NCBI GenBank assembly: GCA_038330145.1
Contig: JBBQNR010000004.1
Location: 1-64,000 of the forward strand
Origin: JBBQNR01 sp038330145
Lineage (GTDB): Bacteria; Actinomycetota; Thermoleophilia; Solirubrobacterales; JBBDJG01
Direction of reading: 5' to 3'
DNA length: 64,000 nt
The notes under the pieces were generated by a model. It saw nothing but the letters and a program-made list of their open reading frames with translations. It was not told where the DNA came from and did no database searches. The translations under genes and the position numbers were made by a program. Within the stretch, counting starts at the first letter, position 1. Each line of letters starts with the position of its first letter. Shown here piece by piece: positions 23,828 to 32,701 of the stretch.

Positions 23828-25837
23828 CTAGGGTGCCTGGCCCGGGGGCGCCCTGCGTGACAGCAGGTCGAGGTCGGCGTCGACCATCAGGCGCACCAGC
23901 TGCTCGAAGCTCGTGCGCGGCTCCCAGCCGAGCTGCTGCTTCGCCTTCGAGTAGTCGCCGATCAGGTGATCGACCTCGGCGGGACGGAAGTAGCGCGGGT
24001 CGGTGTCGACGTGATCGGCGGGGTCGAGCCCGACATGGGCGAAGGAGACGTCGACCAGCTCGCGCACGCTGTGCGCCTTGCCGGTCGCGATCACGAAGTC
24101 GTCGGGCTCGTCCTGCTGCAGCATCAGCCACATCGCCTCGACGTAGTCCTTCGCGTAGCCCCAGTCGCGCTCTGCGTCCAGGTTGCCGAGCAGCAGCTTG
24201 TCCTGGAGGCCGAGCTTGATCGAGGCCACCGCGTGGGTGACCTTGCGCGTCACGAACTCCAATCCGCGCCGGGGACTGTTGCTGATCACCAGCTTGCCGA
24301 CACCGGCGCACAGCTTCCCGCTCTCGGTCTCGATGTCGAAGTTCCACTTGCTCGGAGGCGCCTGAAGCGGTTCGATGCGACGGATCTCGGCGGGGTTCTT
24401 GACCAGGTGCGCCCCCTTGCCCCCGACGAGAACGCCTGAGCGAATGTTGAGTTGGTAGTAGACCGCCTTGTCACGCTGCTCCGCGTACACGGAGCAATCG
24501 CGCCCCTGAATCGCGTACAGCCAGACCAATCCCTGCGCGAGCACCGCGCTGTTGGTCTTGACCGAGTCACCACCGCCCTTCTTGAGGCCGTCGGCGGCGT
24601 AGTAGCCGTTCAAGAAGGCCTCCTGGACCTCGCGATCGCCGTTCAGGACCAGCGGCGGGACCTTCTTGAAGCCGTCCTTCGTATAGAGCTGTTCTCGCAG
24701 CCACAATCCAGTGGCCCGCGGAGCCAGCAAGGCGAGCTTTCCTACTTCACGATCCTCGTTGAAGCCCGACCTGCCAACCCAGTACTTGCTCGTGCCCAGG
24801 AAACATCTGGACCACAGTTCGGCGACCCCGGCGCGCATGCTCTCGTCGTTGTTCGTGAAGTCGGTACGTCCGTCCGGGCGGACGCAGCCGTCTCCGACCA
24901 GAGCACCCAGCAGCTCCGCGAGCTCGGTCGTCAAGACGGACCAGGGAAGCGTCTCTGGAAGAGATTCCGCCAGCTTGAGCTCATCGCCACCCTCCAGCTC
25001 GCTTGCCGGTACCACCTCGTCGTCGGAGCGGAGCATGTTGTGGTGCGCCGTTACCCCGACGACTCCCGCGCGAGCCTCGACGGATAGCGGCTGGTGCTCC
25101 GGGTCGCCGTCCCGTCGGCGTGTTGCCGTGACGGCGCGCAACTCCACCCAGTCATCGCCGTCCCAGATCTCGACGCCTTCCGGAGTGCAGGTCTGCACGC
25201 TAGGGCCTTTGTCATGAACCGCCATCAGATCGGCGGGCGTACTGACCTCTACAACCCCGCCTGTACGCAATATCAAAGGAGTGTTCGACATAACGGATTC
25301 GTGATTGAAAAGTAGCCCTGAGCAGGCAAAAAGCTCGTAGGACTCGCGGTAGTTGACGGTGATGAAGTGGCCGTAGGCCTTCGCCACGCCGTAGGGGCTG
25401 CGGGGGTAGAAGGGCGTCTTCTCCGTCTGCGGAACCTCGAGCACCTTGCCGAACATCTCGGAGGAGGAGGCCTGGTAGAAGCGCGCTTTCGGCGCGACCT
25501 CGCGCATCGCCTCCAGAATCCTCGTCACGCCCACCCCGGAGAACTCGGCGGTCAGCACGGGCTGGTTCCAGGACGCCGCGACGAACGACATCGCCGCCAG
25601 GTTGTAGATCTCCTCCGGCTCGCAGGCACGCATGACGTCCCCGAGTGAGCGCTGGTCGAGCAGATCCCCCGTATGGAGCGTGAGGCGGTCGCGGATGTGC
25701 TCGATGCGGTCGAAGGTCTCGGTCGAGGAGCGCCGCACCATGCCGTGCACCTCGTAGCCCTTCTCGAGCAGCAGGTCCGCAAGGTAGCTGCCGTCCTGGC
25801 CCGTTATGCCGGTGATCAGCGCCCTTCGCTCACTCAT
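23828..25837 (-). CDS. gmd: GDP-mannose 4,6-dehydratase precursor containing an intein
   Basis: 669 aa, against about 320-370 for the family. Residues 1-180 and 521-669 are normal Gmd: GITGQDGSYLADLLL (NADP site), QASSSEMFG (Ser125/Glu127), SPYGVAKAYGH (Tyr149/Lys153, at E. coli spacing), then after the insert SPRRGLEFVTRKVT and ERDWGYAKDYVEAMW. Residues 181-520 are an in-frame intein. Removing them restores LLFNHE-SPRRGLEF, the uninterrupted family sequence, giving a 329-residue enzyme. The product makes GDP-4-keto-6-deoxy-D-mannose, which the Rmd-like enzyme encoded just upstream (25863-26852) would reduce to GDP-D-rhamnose. Activity depends on protein splicing, because the insert falls in a conserved segment near the active-site pocket. 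Confidence 0.95.
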   Translation of the reverse strand: MSERRALITGITGQDGSYLADLLLEKGYEVHGMVRRSSTETFDRIEHIRDRLTLHTGDLLDQRSLGDVMRACEPEEIYNLAAMSFVAASWNQPVLTAEFSGVGVTRILEAMREVAPKARFYQASSSEMFGKVLEVPQTEKTPFYPRSPYGVAKAYGHFITVNYRESYELFACSGLLFNHESVMSNTPLILRTGGVVEVSTPADLMAVHDKGPSVQTCTPEGVEIWDGDDWVELRAVTATRRRDGDPEHQPLSVEARAGVVGVTAHHNMLRSDDEVVPASELEGGDELKLAESLPETLPWSVLTTELAELLGALVGDGCVRPDGRTDFTNNDESMRAGVAELWSRCFLGTSKYWVGRSGFNEDREVGKLALLAPRATGLWLREQLYTKDGFKKVPPLVLNGDREVQEAFLNGYYAADGLKKGGGDSVKTNSAVLAQGLVWLYAIQGRDCSVYAEQRDKAVYYQLNIRSGVLVGGKGAHLVKNPAEIRRIEPLQAPPSKWNFDIETESGKLCAGVGKLVISNSPRRGLEFVTRKVTHAVASIKLGLQDKLLLGNLDAERDWGYAKDYVEAMWLMLQQDEPDDFVIATGKAHSVRELVDVSFAHVGLDPADHVDTDPRYFRPAEVDHLIGDYSKAKQQLGWEPRTSFEQLVRLMVDADLDLLSRRAPPGQAP
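24278..25297 (-). other. Intein (340 aa) with LAGLIDADG-type endonuclease motifs in gmd
   Basis: In precursor numbering: the intein starts at Ser181 (SVMSNTPLILR, block A with Ser as nucleophile). Block B is VTAHHNML (Thr263-x2-His266). Homing-endonuclease-like helices are LLGALVGDG (309-317) and FLNGYYAADG (408-417), one or both of which keep an acidic residue. Block F is FDIETESGKLCAG (500-512). The insert ends LVISN (Asn520) followed by Ser521 as +1 nucleophile. The penultimate residue is Ser519 instead of the usual His, a known but less common variant. All three chemical positions for splicing (Ser1, terminal Asn, +1 Ser) are intact, so it is probably active. GC content is a little lower than in the flanking exteins in places, hinting at transfer. 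Confidence 0.93.
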
Positions 25838-25862
25838 GCCCGCAACCTCAGTTCCATGATCG

Positions 25863-26852
25863 TCATCGGCTCCATTCTCGTTGACTCAAGACGTCACCCG
25901 GCGCCGCCACCCGCTCCCTCCACCAGTCGAGCGTGTCGCGCAACGTCTGGTCGAGCGGGACCCGCGGCTCCCAGCCGGTCGCGCCGGTCAGCTTGTCGTG
26001 TGAGGCTCTGATCTCCATCACCTCGTGCGGTCGCAACCTGCCGGGATCGGTTCGCTGCCTCACCTCCAGCGACGAGTGGCCGGCGAGCGCCGCGAGGATA
26101 TCCGCGATGGAAGTCGCCACGCCGCTGCCGACGTTGTAGACGCCGGGCTCGCCCCGCTCCAGCGCAAGCCAGTATGCGCGCACGACGTCGCGCACGTCGG
26201 TGAAGTCGCGTCGCGGCTCGAGGTTGCCTGTCACCAGCTCGACGCTGGCGTTGCCGGCCGCCTCGGCTTCCGCTATCTGGCGTGCGAACGCGGACACCAC
26301 GTAATCGTCCGACTGCCCGGGCCCGGCATGGTTGAAGGCGCGCGTGCGCACGGTGCTGAGGCCGTGCGCGTCGCTGTACATGCCGCCCAGCAGGTCGACC
26401 GCGGCCTTGCTGACCGCGTAGGGGTTCTGCGGCGAGAGGCGTGCGCGCTCGTCGACCGGCAGCGACTCGGGTGCGCCGTACTCCTCGCCCGAGCATGCGA
26501 GCAGCACCTGCGCCGACGGCGCTTCCGCGCGCAGCGCCTCGAGCAGGTTGACCGTCATCTCGACGTTGCGGGTGATGGTGCCGCCGGGGTCCTGCCACGA
26601 GCGCGCGACCGCGGCCTCGGCGGCGAGATGGAAGACCAGATCTGGCTGCGCCGCGCGAATGCACTCCCTGGTCTGATCGGCGTCGAGCAGGTCGCAGCGC
26701 AGGTACTCCGATGCGCGTGAGGCGACGCCGGCATCCGGCTCGGCCTTGAGGCCGGTCCCGATCACGGTCGCCCCCTGCTGCGAGCAGACCGCGGCCAGGT
26801 GACCTCCCGCAAAGCCGGCGATGCCGGTGATCAGCGCGCGCACGCCGAGCAA
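25863..26852 (-). CDS. rmd: GDP-4-dehydro-6-deoxy-D-mannose reductase (GDP-D-rhamnose forming)
   Basis: 329 aa from TTG 26852, or 326 aa from GTG 26843; no clear ribosome site favours either. Extended SDR with ALITGIAGFAGGHLA (NAD(P) site), DLVFHLAAEAAVARSW, SGEEYGAP (Ser), NPYAVSKAAVD (Tyr-x3-Lys) and TRAFNHAGPGQSDDYVVSAFARQIAE, the pattern of Rmd enzymes. It reduces the Gmd product to GDP-D-rhamnose. It lies upstream of gmd on the same strand (25 bp apart) and 1 bp after a flippase gene. A GDP-mannose pyrophosphorylase is not in the window. Confidence 0.85.
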   Translation of the reverse strand: MLGVRALITGIAGFAGGHLAAVCSQQGATVIGTGLKAEPDAGVASRASEYLRCDLLDADQTRECIRAAQPDLVFHLAAEAAVARSWQDPGGTITRNVEMTVNLLEALRAEAPSAQVLLACSGEEYGAPESLPVDERARLSPQNPYAVSKAAVDLLGGMYSDAHGLSTVRTRAFNHAGPGQSDDYVVSAFARQIAEAEAAGNASVELVTGNLEPRRDFTDVRDVVRAYWLALERGEPGVYNVGSGVATSIADILAALAGHSSLEVRQRTDPGRLRPHEVMEIRASHDKLTGATGWEPRVPLDQTLRDTLDWWRERVAAPGDVLSQREWSR

Positions 26853-26853
26853 G

Positions 26854-28410
26854 CTATCGAACGGGCGGATAGCCGGCGGACGTGGACGCTGCCGCGCCAG
26901 GCCGCCGCACCAGGTCCACGAAGGCGGTGCTGACGCTGGGCCAGAAGCGCAATGCGAGAGCGCAGTAGACGAGCGCTCCGGCCAGCGCCGACCCGAGCGC
27001 CGCGGCCCAGCCGGGATCGCTGCCCAGAGGCAGGCGCAGAAGCAGGAAGACGGTCGCGAAGGCGAACGCCGGAGCGGCGCGCCGCAGCGCCCCGAACGCG
27101 ACCGCCGCCGCTCGCGGGCCGTAGGCGGTCCGCATCACGAGCGCGCACATGACGACCGCCGACGCGAAATGGCCGGCCGCCACCGCGCGGGGTCCCAGCG
27201 TCGAGAGCGGGATCACGATCGCCGCGTGCACGGCGATTCCCGCCAGCGCCGTCAGCAGGTACTGGCGCCAGCGTCCGAGCGCCAGCGACACCATCGCCGC
27301 CAGCACCATCAACGCCGCCGGCACGATCATGGCGCAGAGCCAGAGGCCGACGTCGAACAGCAGGCCGATCGTGGAGTCCGACATCGAACCGGCGAAGATC
27401 GCCTCGAGCAACGGCCGGCCGTCCGCTGCATAGGCGAACAGCAGCGGCGCCACGACGGCCAGTGCGTAGGGAGCGACGCGCAGGAAGTGGCGCTCGGCCG
27501 CGTCCTTGCCCTCGCTCGCGAGCCGGCTGACGAGGTCGGGCAGCGTCACCAGCCCCAGCGGCAGCGAGCTGATGGTGAGGATCACGGTCGCCATGAAGTA
27601 GGCGTACGAGTAGGCGGTGATCGCGCCGGCATGACTGGAGATGGTCGCGAGGCTGATGGCGAGGTTGATCTGGAGCGCCATGCCGATCGAAGCCCCCGCA
27701 AGCAGCGCCAGCGCGAGCCGCCACAGCTCGCGCTCGCGCAGCCAGCTCGGTCGTAGGCGCAGCCGGATCCCGAACCGGCGCAGGTAGAGCGCATGCCCGG
27801 CTCCCAGCACGACGGCGCCGGCGAGCAGGCCTAAGGCTCCGCCGAGAATGCCGATCGCCTCCAGCAGCACCGCCGAGCAGGCGAGTGCAACCACCCCCGA
27901 GGCGACGTAGAGGGTGGCCGAGAACAGGAAGCGCCGGCCGGCGGTGAGCGCCGCCGACGCCGACGCCGCCTGCAGCTGCATGTACGCGGCCGGTGACAGG
28001 ATCAGCACCGTCAGCACGGCGGTCCAGCGATCGTCCGCGGGCAGCCCGTGAGTGAGGGCCTGGCCCGCGATCGGGGAGACCAGCAGCAGGACACCGAGAG
28101 CCACCAGCCCGATCAGCCGAATGCGCGACAGCACCTCCGCCACGCGGGCGCGAAAGCCCTGGTCGGTCTCGGCGTGACCGAGCAGCGGCACCACCGACGC
28201 TCGCATCGAGGCTCCGAAACCCGCGAACACGAAGTAGATCGAATAACCGGCGAGGAAGGCGTCGGTGTCGTTGCCCTCGCCAATGATGAACACGACCAGC
28301 AACGCCTGCCCCGCGCCCATCAGCGCGGCCAGCAGCAGGCTGGCCGAGACGATCACCGAACTGTGCGAGAGACTGGTCTCGGACAGCAGCAGCGAACGAT
28401 CTTCGTTCAC
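26854..28410 (-). CDS. MurJ/Wzx-like lipid-linked oligosaccharide flippase
   Basis: 518 aa from GTG 28410, overlapping the preceding GT4 stop (GTGA). About 12-14 hydrophobic helices. The N-terminal ASLLLAALMGAGQALLVVFIIGEGNDTDAFLAGYSIYFVFAGFGASMRASVVPLL resembles the MVF/MurJ branch of the MOP exporter superfamily, with LPLGLVTLPDLVSRLASEG in the middle. It should move undecaprenyl-linked repeat units outward for polymerisation. The window has a second, different flippase at 43332. It is transcribed with rmd and gmd, linking it to a D-rhamnose-containing glycan. Confidence 0.85.
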   Translation of the reverse strand: MNEDRSLLLSETSLSHSSVIVSASLLLAALMGAGQALLVVFIIGEGNDTDAFLAGYSIYFVFAGFGASMRASVVPLLGHAETDQGFRARVAEVLSRIRLIGLVALGVLLLVSPIAGQALTHGLPADDRWTAVLTVLILSPAAYMQLQAASASAALTAGRRFLFSATLYVASGVVALACSAVLLEAIGILGGALGLLAGAVVLGAGHALYLRRFGIRLRLRPSWLRERELWRLALALLAGASIGMALQINLAISLATISSHAGAITAYSYAYFMATVILTISSLPLGLVTLPDLVSRLASEGKDAAERHFLRVAPYALAVVAPLLFAYAADGRPLLEAIFAGSMSDSTIGLLFDVGLWLCAMIVPAALMVLAAMVSLALGRWRQYLLTALAGIAVHAAIVIPLSTLGPRAVAAGHFASAVVMCALVMRTAYGPRAAAVAFGALRRAAPAFAFATVFLLLRLPLGSDPGWAAALGSALAGALVYCALALRFWPSVSTAFVDLVRRPGAAASTSAGYPPVR

Positions 28411-29543
28411 GTCGCGGCGGGGTGCGCGCGGGCCGGGTGCGCGCGCGCCGGCTGCGCGCAGGCCACCAGCCGGTCGAGCACCGCCTCTGCGCTGTGCTCC
28501 CAGGCGAGCCCGCGGGACAGCTCACGCCCACGCACGCGCAGGGTCTCGCGCTTGTCCGCGGCCGCCAGCAGCTCCTCCAGTGCGTCACGGATGTCCATCA
28601 CGTCGAGGGGATTCACGTAGCGGGCCCCGTCCCCTGCCACCTCGGGCAGGCTCGACACGTTCGAGGTGATGACCGGCGCGCCGGACCGCATCGCCTCGAC
28701 CAGCGGCAACCCGAAGCCCTCGTAGAGCGACGGGTAGCAGAAGACTGTGCAGGCCTGATACAGCGCGACGAGATCTTCCTCCGGAACGTAGCCGAGCAGC
28801 TTCACGAGGTCGGGATGGAGGCTGGCGCTGCGAAGTGTCTCCTTCATCCGCCATCCCTCGGGACCGGTGAACACGAGCTGGTGCGAGTCGCGCAGCGGCC
28901 CGGGCAGCCCCGAGAAGGCCTCGATCAACCGCGGCACGTTCTTGCGTGGCTCGAGTGTCGACGTCAGCAGCACGAACGGGCGGCCGAGGCCATAGCGGCT
29001 GCGAACCCGTTCCAGCTCCTCGTCGCTGCAGGTGCGCGAGAAGCGCCGGCTCGCCGCGAGCGGGATCACGGTCGTCTTTCCCGCCGCGGCCGGAAAGCGC
29101 GACAGGAGATCACGCTCGGTGGCGCGCGAGATGCAGATCACCGCTCTGGCCCGGCGCAGGCCGCGGCGGATGGTCGCGCGCTCGATCAGGCTCGCCCGCC
29201 GCTGGGGCGCCGCTCCGGGAACGAAGGCGACCATGTCATAGACGAGCTGCACACTGGGAATGCTCGTGAACCACGGTGTCAGGTAGCTGTTGGTGGAGAG
29301 GAAGACATCGCAATCGCGACTTGCGAGAGCGGCTGTGTGCAGGTGCCAGAACGGCTCGCGAGTGCCCACGGGGCGCCAGCTGAAGCGCTCGTCGAGAAGC
29401 AGCTCCGGCGCGGGATCGCGGCAGTAGAGGACGAAGTGGTGATCGTGGTCCAGACGCGCCAGCGCCTCCAGCAACTCTCGCGCGACGCGGCCACGCCCGG
29501 CCCTCTCGCCGGCGGCCGCGCGTGCGTCGATCCCGATCTTCAT
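28407..29543 (-). CDS. Family 4 glycosyltransferase (mannosyl/rhamnosyl type)
   Basis: 378 aa from ATG 29543 (MKIGIDARAAAGERAGRGRVARELLEAL). GT-B enzyme with VYDMVAFVPGAAPQRR, ICISRATERDLLSRFP, VLLTSTLEPRKNVPRLIEAF and SLYEGFGLPLVEAMRSGAPVITSNVSSLPEVAGDGA (E-x7-E). The subgroup is typical of WbpZ/WbpY-type enzymes that use GDP-mannose or GDP-rhamnose, which fits the gmd/rmd genes in this operon; donor use is inferred. The C-terminus ends in a short tandem ARAHPARAHPAAT, arising from a repeated GC-rich unit near 28425-28460. The divergent GT4 gene starts 14 bp away. Confidence 0.9.
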   Translation of the reverse strand: MKIGIDARAAAGERAGRGRVARELLEALARLDHDHHFVLYCRDPAPELLLDERFSWRPVGTREPFWHLHTAALASRDCDVFLSTNSYLTPWFTSIPSVQLVYDMVAFVPGAAPQRRASLIERATIRRGLRRARAVICISRATERDLLSRFPAAAGKTTVIPLAASRRFSRTCSDEELERVRSRYGLGRPFVLLTSTLEPRKNVPRLIEAFSGLPGPLRDSHQLVFTGPEGWRMKETLRSASLHPDLVKLLGYVPEEDLVALYQACTVFCYPSLYEGFGLPLVEAMRSGAPVITSNVSSLPEVAGDGARYVNPLDVMDIRDALEELLAAADKRETLRVRGRELSRGLAWEHSAEAVLDRLVACAQPARAHPARAHPAAT

Positions 29544-29557
29544 GGACGATACCCGTC

Positions 29558-30697
29558 GTGAGTAGTCGCCACATCGGCCTCAACCTGATCTACCTCGTGC
29601 CCGGGGAGACCGGCGGCACGGAGGTCGTCGCCCGTGAGCTGCTGCCCGAATTGATCGCGGCGCGACCGCAGTTCCGGTTCACGCTGTTCGTGAATCGCGA
29701 GACGGCCGAGTCCGGTGACGGGTTCTTCCAGCAGCTCGCTCCCTGTGTGACGGTTCCCGTGCGCGCGCGCCGGCGAGCCGATTGGGTGCGCGGTGAGCAG
29801 CAGCTGCTGCCTCGGCTCGCCCGCGCCGCCGGCGTCGACCTCGTTCACAGCCTCGCCAACACCGGCCCCGCCTGGGGCCGGTTCCGACGCGTTGTGACGA
29901 TTCACGACCTCATCCACCGTGTCCATCGTGAAGCACACTTCGGCCTACGTGGGCTGGGCATGGGGATGCTAGTGTCGCTCGCGGCGCGCAGGTCGGATCG
30001 CGTGATCGCCGATTCCCGCAGCACGCGCGAGGATTTGGAGCGCCTGCTCGGCCTCGACCCGTCGAAGATCGACGTGGCTCCGCTGGGAGTCCGCGCCGCC
30101 ACGGCGCAGGGATCCCTGGGGGAGGAGGAGGTTCGCCGCCGCCAGCGGCTGGGGGACCGGAAGATCCTGCTCAGCGTCTCGGCCAAGCGGCCGCACAAGA
30201 ACCTGGCGCGGCTGCTGGAGGCGATGTCGCTGCTGCCCGCCGGGGAGCGGCCGGTCCTGGTGCTGCCCGGCTACCCAACGCCCTACGAGCAGGAGCTGCG
30301 CCGGCGGGCATCGGAGCTGGGCCTGGCCGAGGACGTGCGGCTGCTCGGCTGGCTCCCGGACGAGGAGCTGGAGGGCCATTACGCCGCCGCGGCCTGCTTC
30401 GTGTTCCCGTCCCTCTACGAGGGCTTCGGGCTGCCGGTGCTGGAGGCGATGGCGCGCGGCGTGCCCGTCGCCTGCTCCGGGCGCGGGTCGCTGGCCGAGG
30501 TCGCGGGCGAGGCGGCGGAGCTGTTCGACCCCGAGGACCCGGCCGACATCGCCCGAGCGGTGACCCACATTCTTGGTGATCCGGGGCTTGCCGAGCGGCT
30601 GCGCGCCGCCGGCCGCGCGCAGGCCGCGCGCTTCTCGTGGCAGCAGACCGCCGCCGCGACGCTGGAGAGCTACGAGCGCGCGCTCGGGCTCGGCTGA
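29558..30697 (+). CDS. Family 4 glycosyltransferase
   Basis: 379 aa from GTG 29558 (VSSRHIGLNLIYLVPGETGGTEVVARELL). N-terminal domain with LVPGETGGTEVVARELLPELI and VVTIHDLIHRVH; donor domain with KILLSVSAKRPHKNLARLLEAMSLL and SLYEGFGLPVLEAMARGVPVACSGRGSLAEVAGEAA. It is closely similar in layout to the GT4 at 31545 (shared AKRPHKN, EGFGLPVLEAM), suggesting local duplication. Its 3' end overlaps the convergent FkbM gene by 28 bp. Only 14 bp separate it from the divergent GT4, leaving no room for conventional promoters on both sides. Confidence 0.88.
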   Translation: MSSRHIGLNLIYLVPGETGGTEVVARELLPELIAARPQFRFTLFVNRETAESGDGFFQQLAPCVTVPVRARRRADWVRGEQQLLPRLARAAGVDLVHSLANTGPAWGRFRRVVTIHDLIHRVHREAHFGLRGLGMGMLVSLAARRSDRVIADSRSTREDLERLLGLDPSKIDVAPLGVRAATAQGSLGEEEVRRRQRLGDRKILLSVSAKRPHKNLARLLEAMSLLPAGERPVLVLPGYPTPYEQELRRRASELGLAEDVRLLGWLPDEELEGHYAAAACFVFPSLYEGFGLPVLEAMARGVPVACSGRGSLAEVAGEAAELFDPEDPADIARAVTHILGDPGLAERLRAAGRAQAARFSWQQTAAATLESYERALGLG

Positions 30698-31548
30698 CTG
30701 TCCCGCCACGCCCACAGCATCCCCACGCAGTCACGCTCGCGGTGGAAGATCGGCGCCACCGAGTAGCCGGAGCGCTCGAGCAGCTCGATCGCATGCCGGC
30801 GCGGGTCCGGCTGCGAGCAGAGATGCGGGTGGTACTCGAGCACCAGCGCGCGCGCCGGAACGGAGGCGAAGCGCTCGTCCTCCATGATCGCCCACTCGCC
30901 ACCCTCGATGTCGATCTTGAGCAGGTCGACCTCGCGCAGGTACGGAAAGACGTCGAGCGCGGGAACGCTGGTCGTGCCGGGCGGCCGCTCGCCCACCGCT
31001 GCGACGTGAGAGATGGCGCCCTGCGCGGCGACGAACTCGAGCGTGCCGTCACGCGTCCACGCGCAGGCCTCGATCCGCTGCCACGTGCGCTCGCGCCCGT
31101 TCGACTCGACGCAGCATGCGAGCAGGCGCGCGTTGTCGCGATCCGGCTCGAACGCGGTTATGCGCGCGTCCGGATAGCGGTCGACGGCGTGGGCGCCGAA
31201 GAGGCCGATGTTCGCGCCCAGGTCGACGACGTCGAGTTTCGGCTCCGATCCTCCGAGCGCCGCCTCCACCTGTGGAGGCGGGTCGTAGAGCCGCTGCGAG
31301 AACACCTCGTCGAGCGCCCACACGTCCTCGGTGCTGTGTCGAAGGCAGACCATCACGCCGGTCCCGCGCACCCGGTAGCGGCCGGTCACCCGCCGTCCTC
31401 GCAGCTCGCGCGACGCGAACGCCCATCGCTCCTGCACCAGGCTCGCCCGCAGCGCGAATGCGACCCGGCGCAGCGGCCCCAGCGCGGCCAGGCGCCGCAC
31501 AGCCGAGATTCCGGCGAGACGCCGCATCTGCGACAGCAGCCGGCTCAT
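30670..31548 (-). CDS. FkbM-family methyltransferase
   Basis: 292 aa from ATG 31548, overlapping the upstream GT4 stop (ATGA). FkbM hallmarks: VVDLGANIGLFGAHAVDRYPDARITAFEPDRDN (SAM-binding motif I and II, about residues 109-141), VPALDVFP and LLKIDIEGGEWAIMEDERF. The first 60 residues are basic and helical, possibly membrane-associating. FkbM enzymes O-methylate sugars or polyketides, and in such loci they usually methylate glycan hydroxyls. It is translated after the GT4 gene at 31545, so the two may modify the same residue. Confidence 0.88.
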   Translation of the reverse strand: MSRLLSQMRRLAGISAVRRLAALGPLRRVAFALRASLVQERWAFASRELRGRRVTGRYRVRGTGVMVCLRHSTEDVWALDEVFSQRLYDPPPQVEAALGGSEPKLDVVDLGANIGLFGAHAVDRYPDARITAFEPDRDNARLLACCVESNGRERTWQRIEACAWTRDGTLEFVAAQGAISHVAAVGERPPGTTSVPALDVFPYLREVDLLKIDIEGGEWAIMEDERFASVPARALVLEYHPHLCSQPDPRRHAIELLERSGYSVAPIFHRERDCVGMLWAWRDSQPSPSARS

Positions 31549-32675
31549 GCCCTGTCGCGCAGGGCGCGCTCGTAGGCCTCGAACGTGCCGTGGGCGGCGT
31601 CGCGCCAGCTGTAGTGGGAGGCGTGCTCGCGTCCGCGAGCGCGCAACGAGTCGTCGTCGAGGGCCGCAACGATTGCGGCCGCCGCCGAGCCGGGGTCGTG
31701 CGGATCGAAATAGAGCACCGCGTCGCCGCACACCTCTCGCAGGACGGGAATGTCGGAGCACGCCACCGGAACCGCTCGCTGCATCGCCTCCAGAACCGGC
31801 AATCCAAATCCCTCGGCAAGGGTCGGGAACGCGAAGCACCCGGCCAGTCGCCAGAGCGTCTCGAGCTCGTCGTCGGCCACGTAGCCGGGGAACCGCACCC
31901 TCGCCGCCACGCCGTACTCCTGCGCAAGCGTGCGCAGCAGCTGCTCGTAGGGCTCGGGATGACCGGCCAGCACCAGCACGACGTCGTTCGGCAGCTGCGG
32001 CAACGCGCGGATCAGCAGCTCCTGGTTCTTGTGCGGGCGCTTTGCCGCCACGCACAGCACCACGCGAGAGTTGCCGAGCGCATGGCGCTCCCGCAGCTCG
32101 GCCTCGGGCGCCGGCTCGACGTCGGCCGGGCGGCCGACGCCGTGCGGGACGATCGAGAAGGCCGACGGGTCGAGGCCGAGCACCGAGCAGATCTCGTCGC
32201 GAACCGCACCGGCCGCGGTGATCAGCGCGCTCGCCCTGCGGGCGGCTCGTGCCGTGATCTGGCGCATGCCCACCGTGGTGACGAGGCCGAAGGTGCGGTG
32301 CCTGAAGAAGGTGACGTCGTGGAGGGTGATGACGGAGGGCGCCCCCGCCCGGATCGGCGCAACCGTCGCCAGGCTGTGAACGAGGTCCCAATCGCGGCGA
32401 CGGGCCAGGCTCGGCAGCAGCGCCTGCTCGGCCAGCGCCCGGCGCAGGCGCTGGCCCTCGTCCACCGGCAGCGTCAGCAGCTCGACCTGATCCCTCCAGC
32501 CGTCCCTCTCCAGCGCGGCCGCTCCCCTGCGCGTGGTGACGACCGTGAAGCGCGTGCCGGGGTACTCCGAGACAAGCGCGGGCGCGAGTTGTCGAAGGTA
32601 CGTCTCAGGACCGCCGGAGACGCCGGGGTCGAGGAAAAGTGCGTTCAGCGCGACGCTGCGAATCGGACTTCTCAC
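31545..32675 (-). CDS. Family 4 glycosyltransferase
   Basis: 376 aa from GTG 32675. N-terminus VALNALFLDPGVSGGPETYLRQLAPAL, then VITLHDVTFFRHRTFG, the donor-domain VVLCVAAKRPHKNQELLIRAL and TLAEGFGLPVLEAMQRAVPVACSDIPVLREVCGDAVLYFDP (E-x7-E). It is probably a retaining transferase of the mannosyl/rhamnosyl type, related to the genes at 28407 and 29558. It is first in a unit with fkbM and divergent from a methyltransferase gene at 32702 with a 26-bp gap. Confidence 0.9.
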   Translation of the reverse strand: MRSPIRSVALNALFLDPGVSGGPETYLRQLAPALVSEYPGTRFTVVTTRRGAAALERDGWRDQVELLTLPVDEGQRLRRALAEQALLPSLARRRDWDLVHSLATVAPIRAGAPSVITLHDVTFFRHRTFGLVTTVGMRQITARAARRASALITAAGAVRDEICSVLGLDPSAFSIVPHGVGRPADVEPAPEAELRERHALGNSRVVLCVAAKRPHKNQELLIRALPQLPNDVVLVLAGHPEPYEQLLRTLAQEYGVAARVRFPGYVADDELETLWRLAGCFAFPTLAEGFGLPVLEAMQRAVPVACSDIPVLREVCGDAVLYFDPHDPGSAAAAIVAALDDDSLRARGREHASHYSWRDAAHGTFEAYERALRDRA

Positions 32676-32701
32676 GCGGGCGGTACCGTAACCGCTGCCG
32701 G

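Noticed and set aside
24278..25297. Group II intron or insertion element inside gmd
   Set aside because: The insert keeps the reading frame throughout and carries intein splicing blocks with Ser/Asn/Ser at the junctions; there are no terminal inverted repeats or target duplication.
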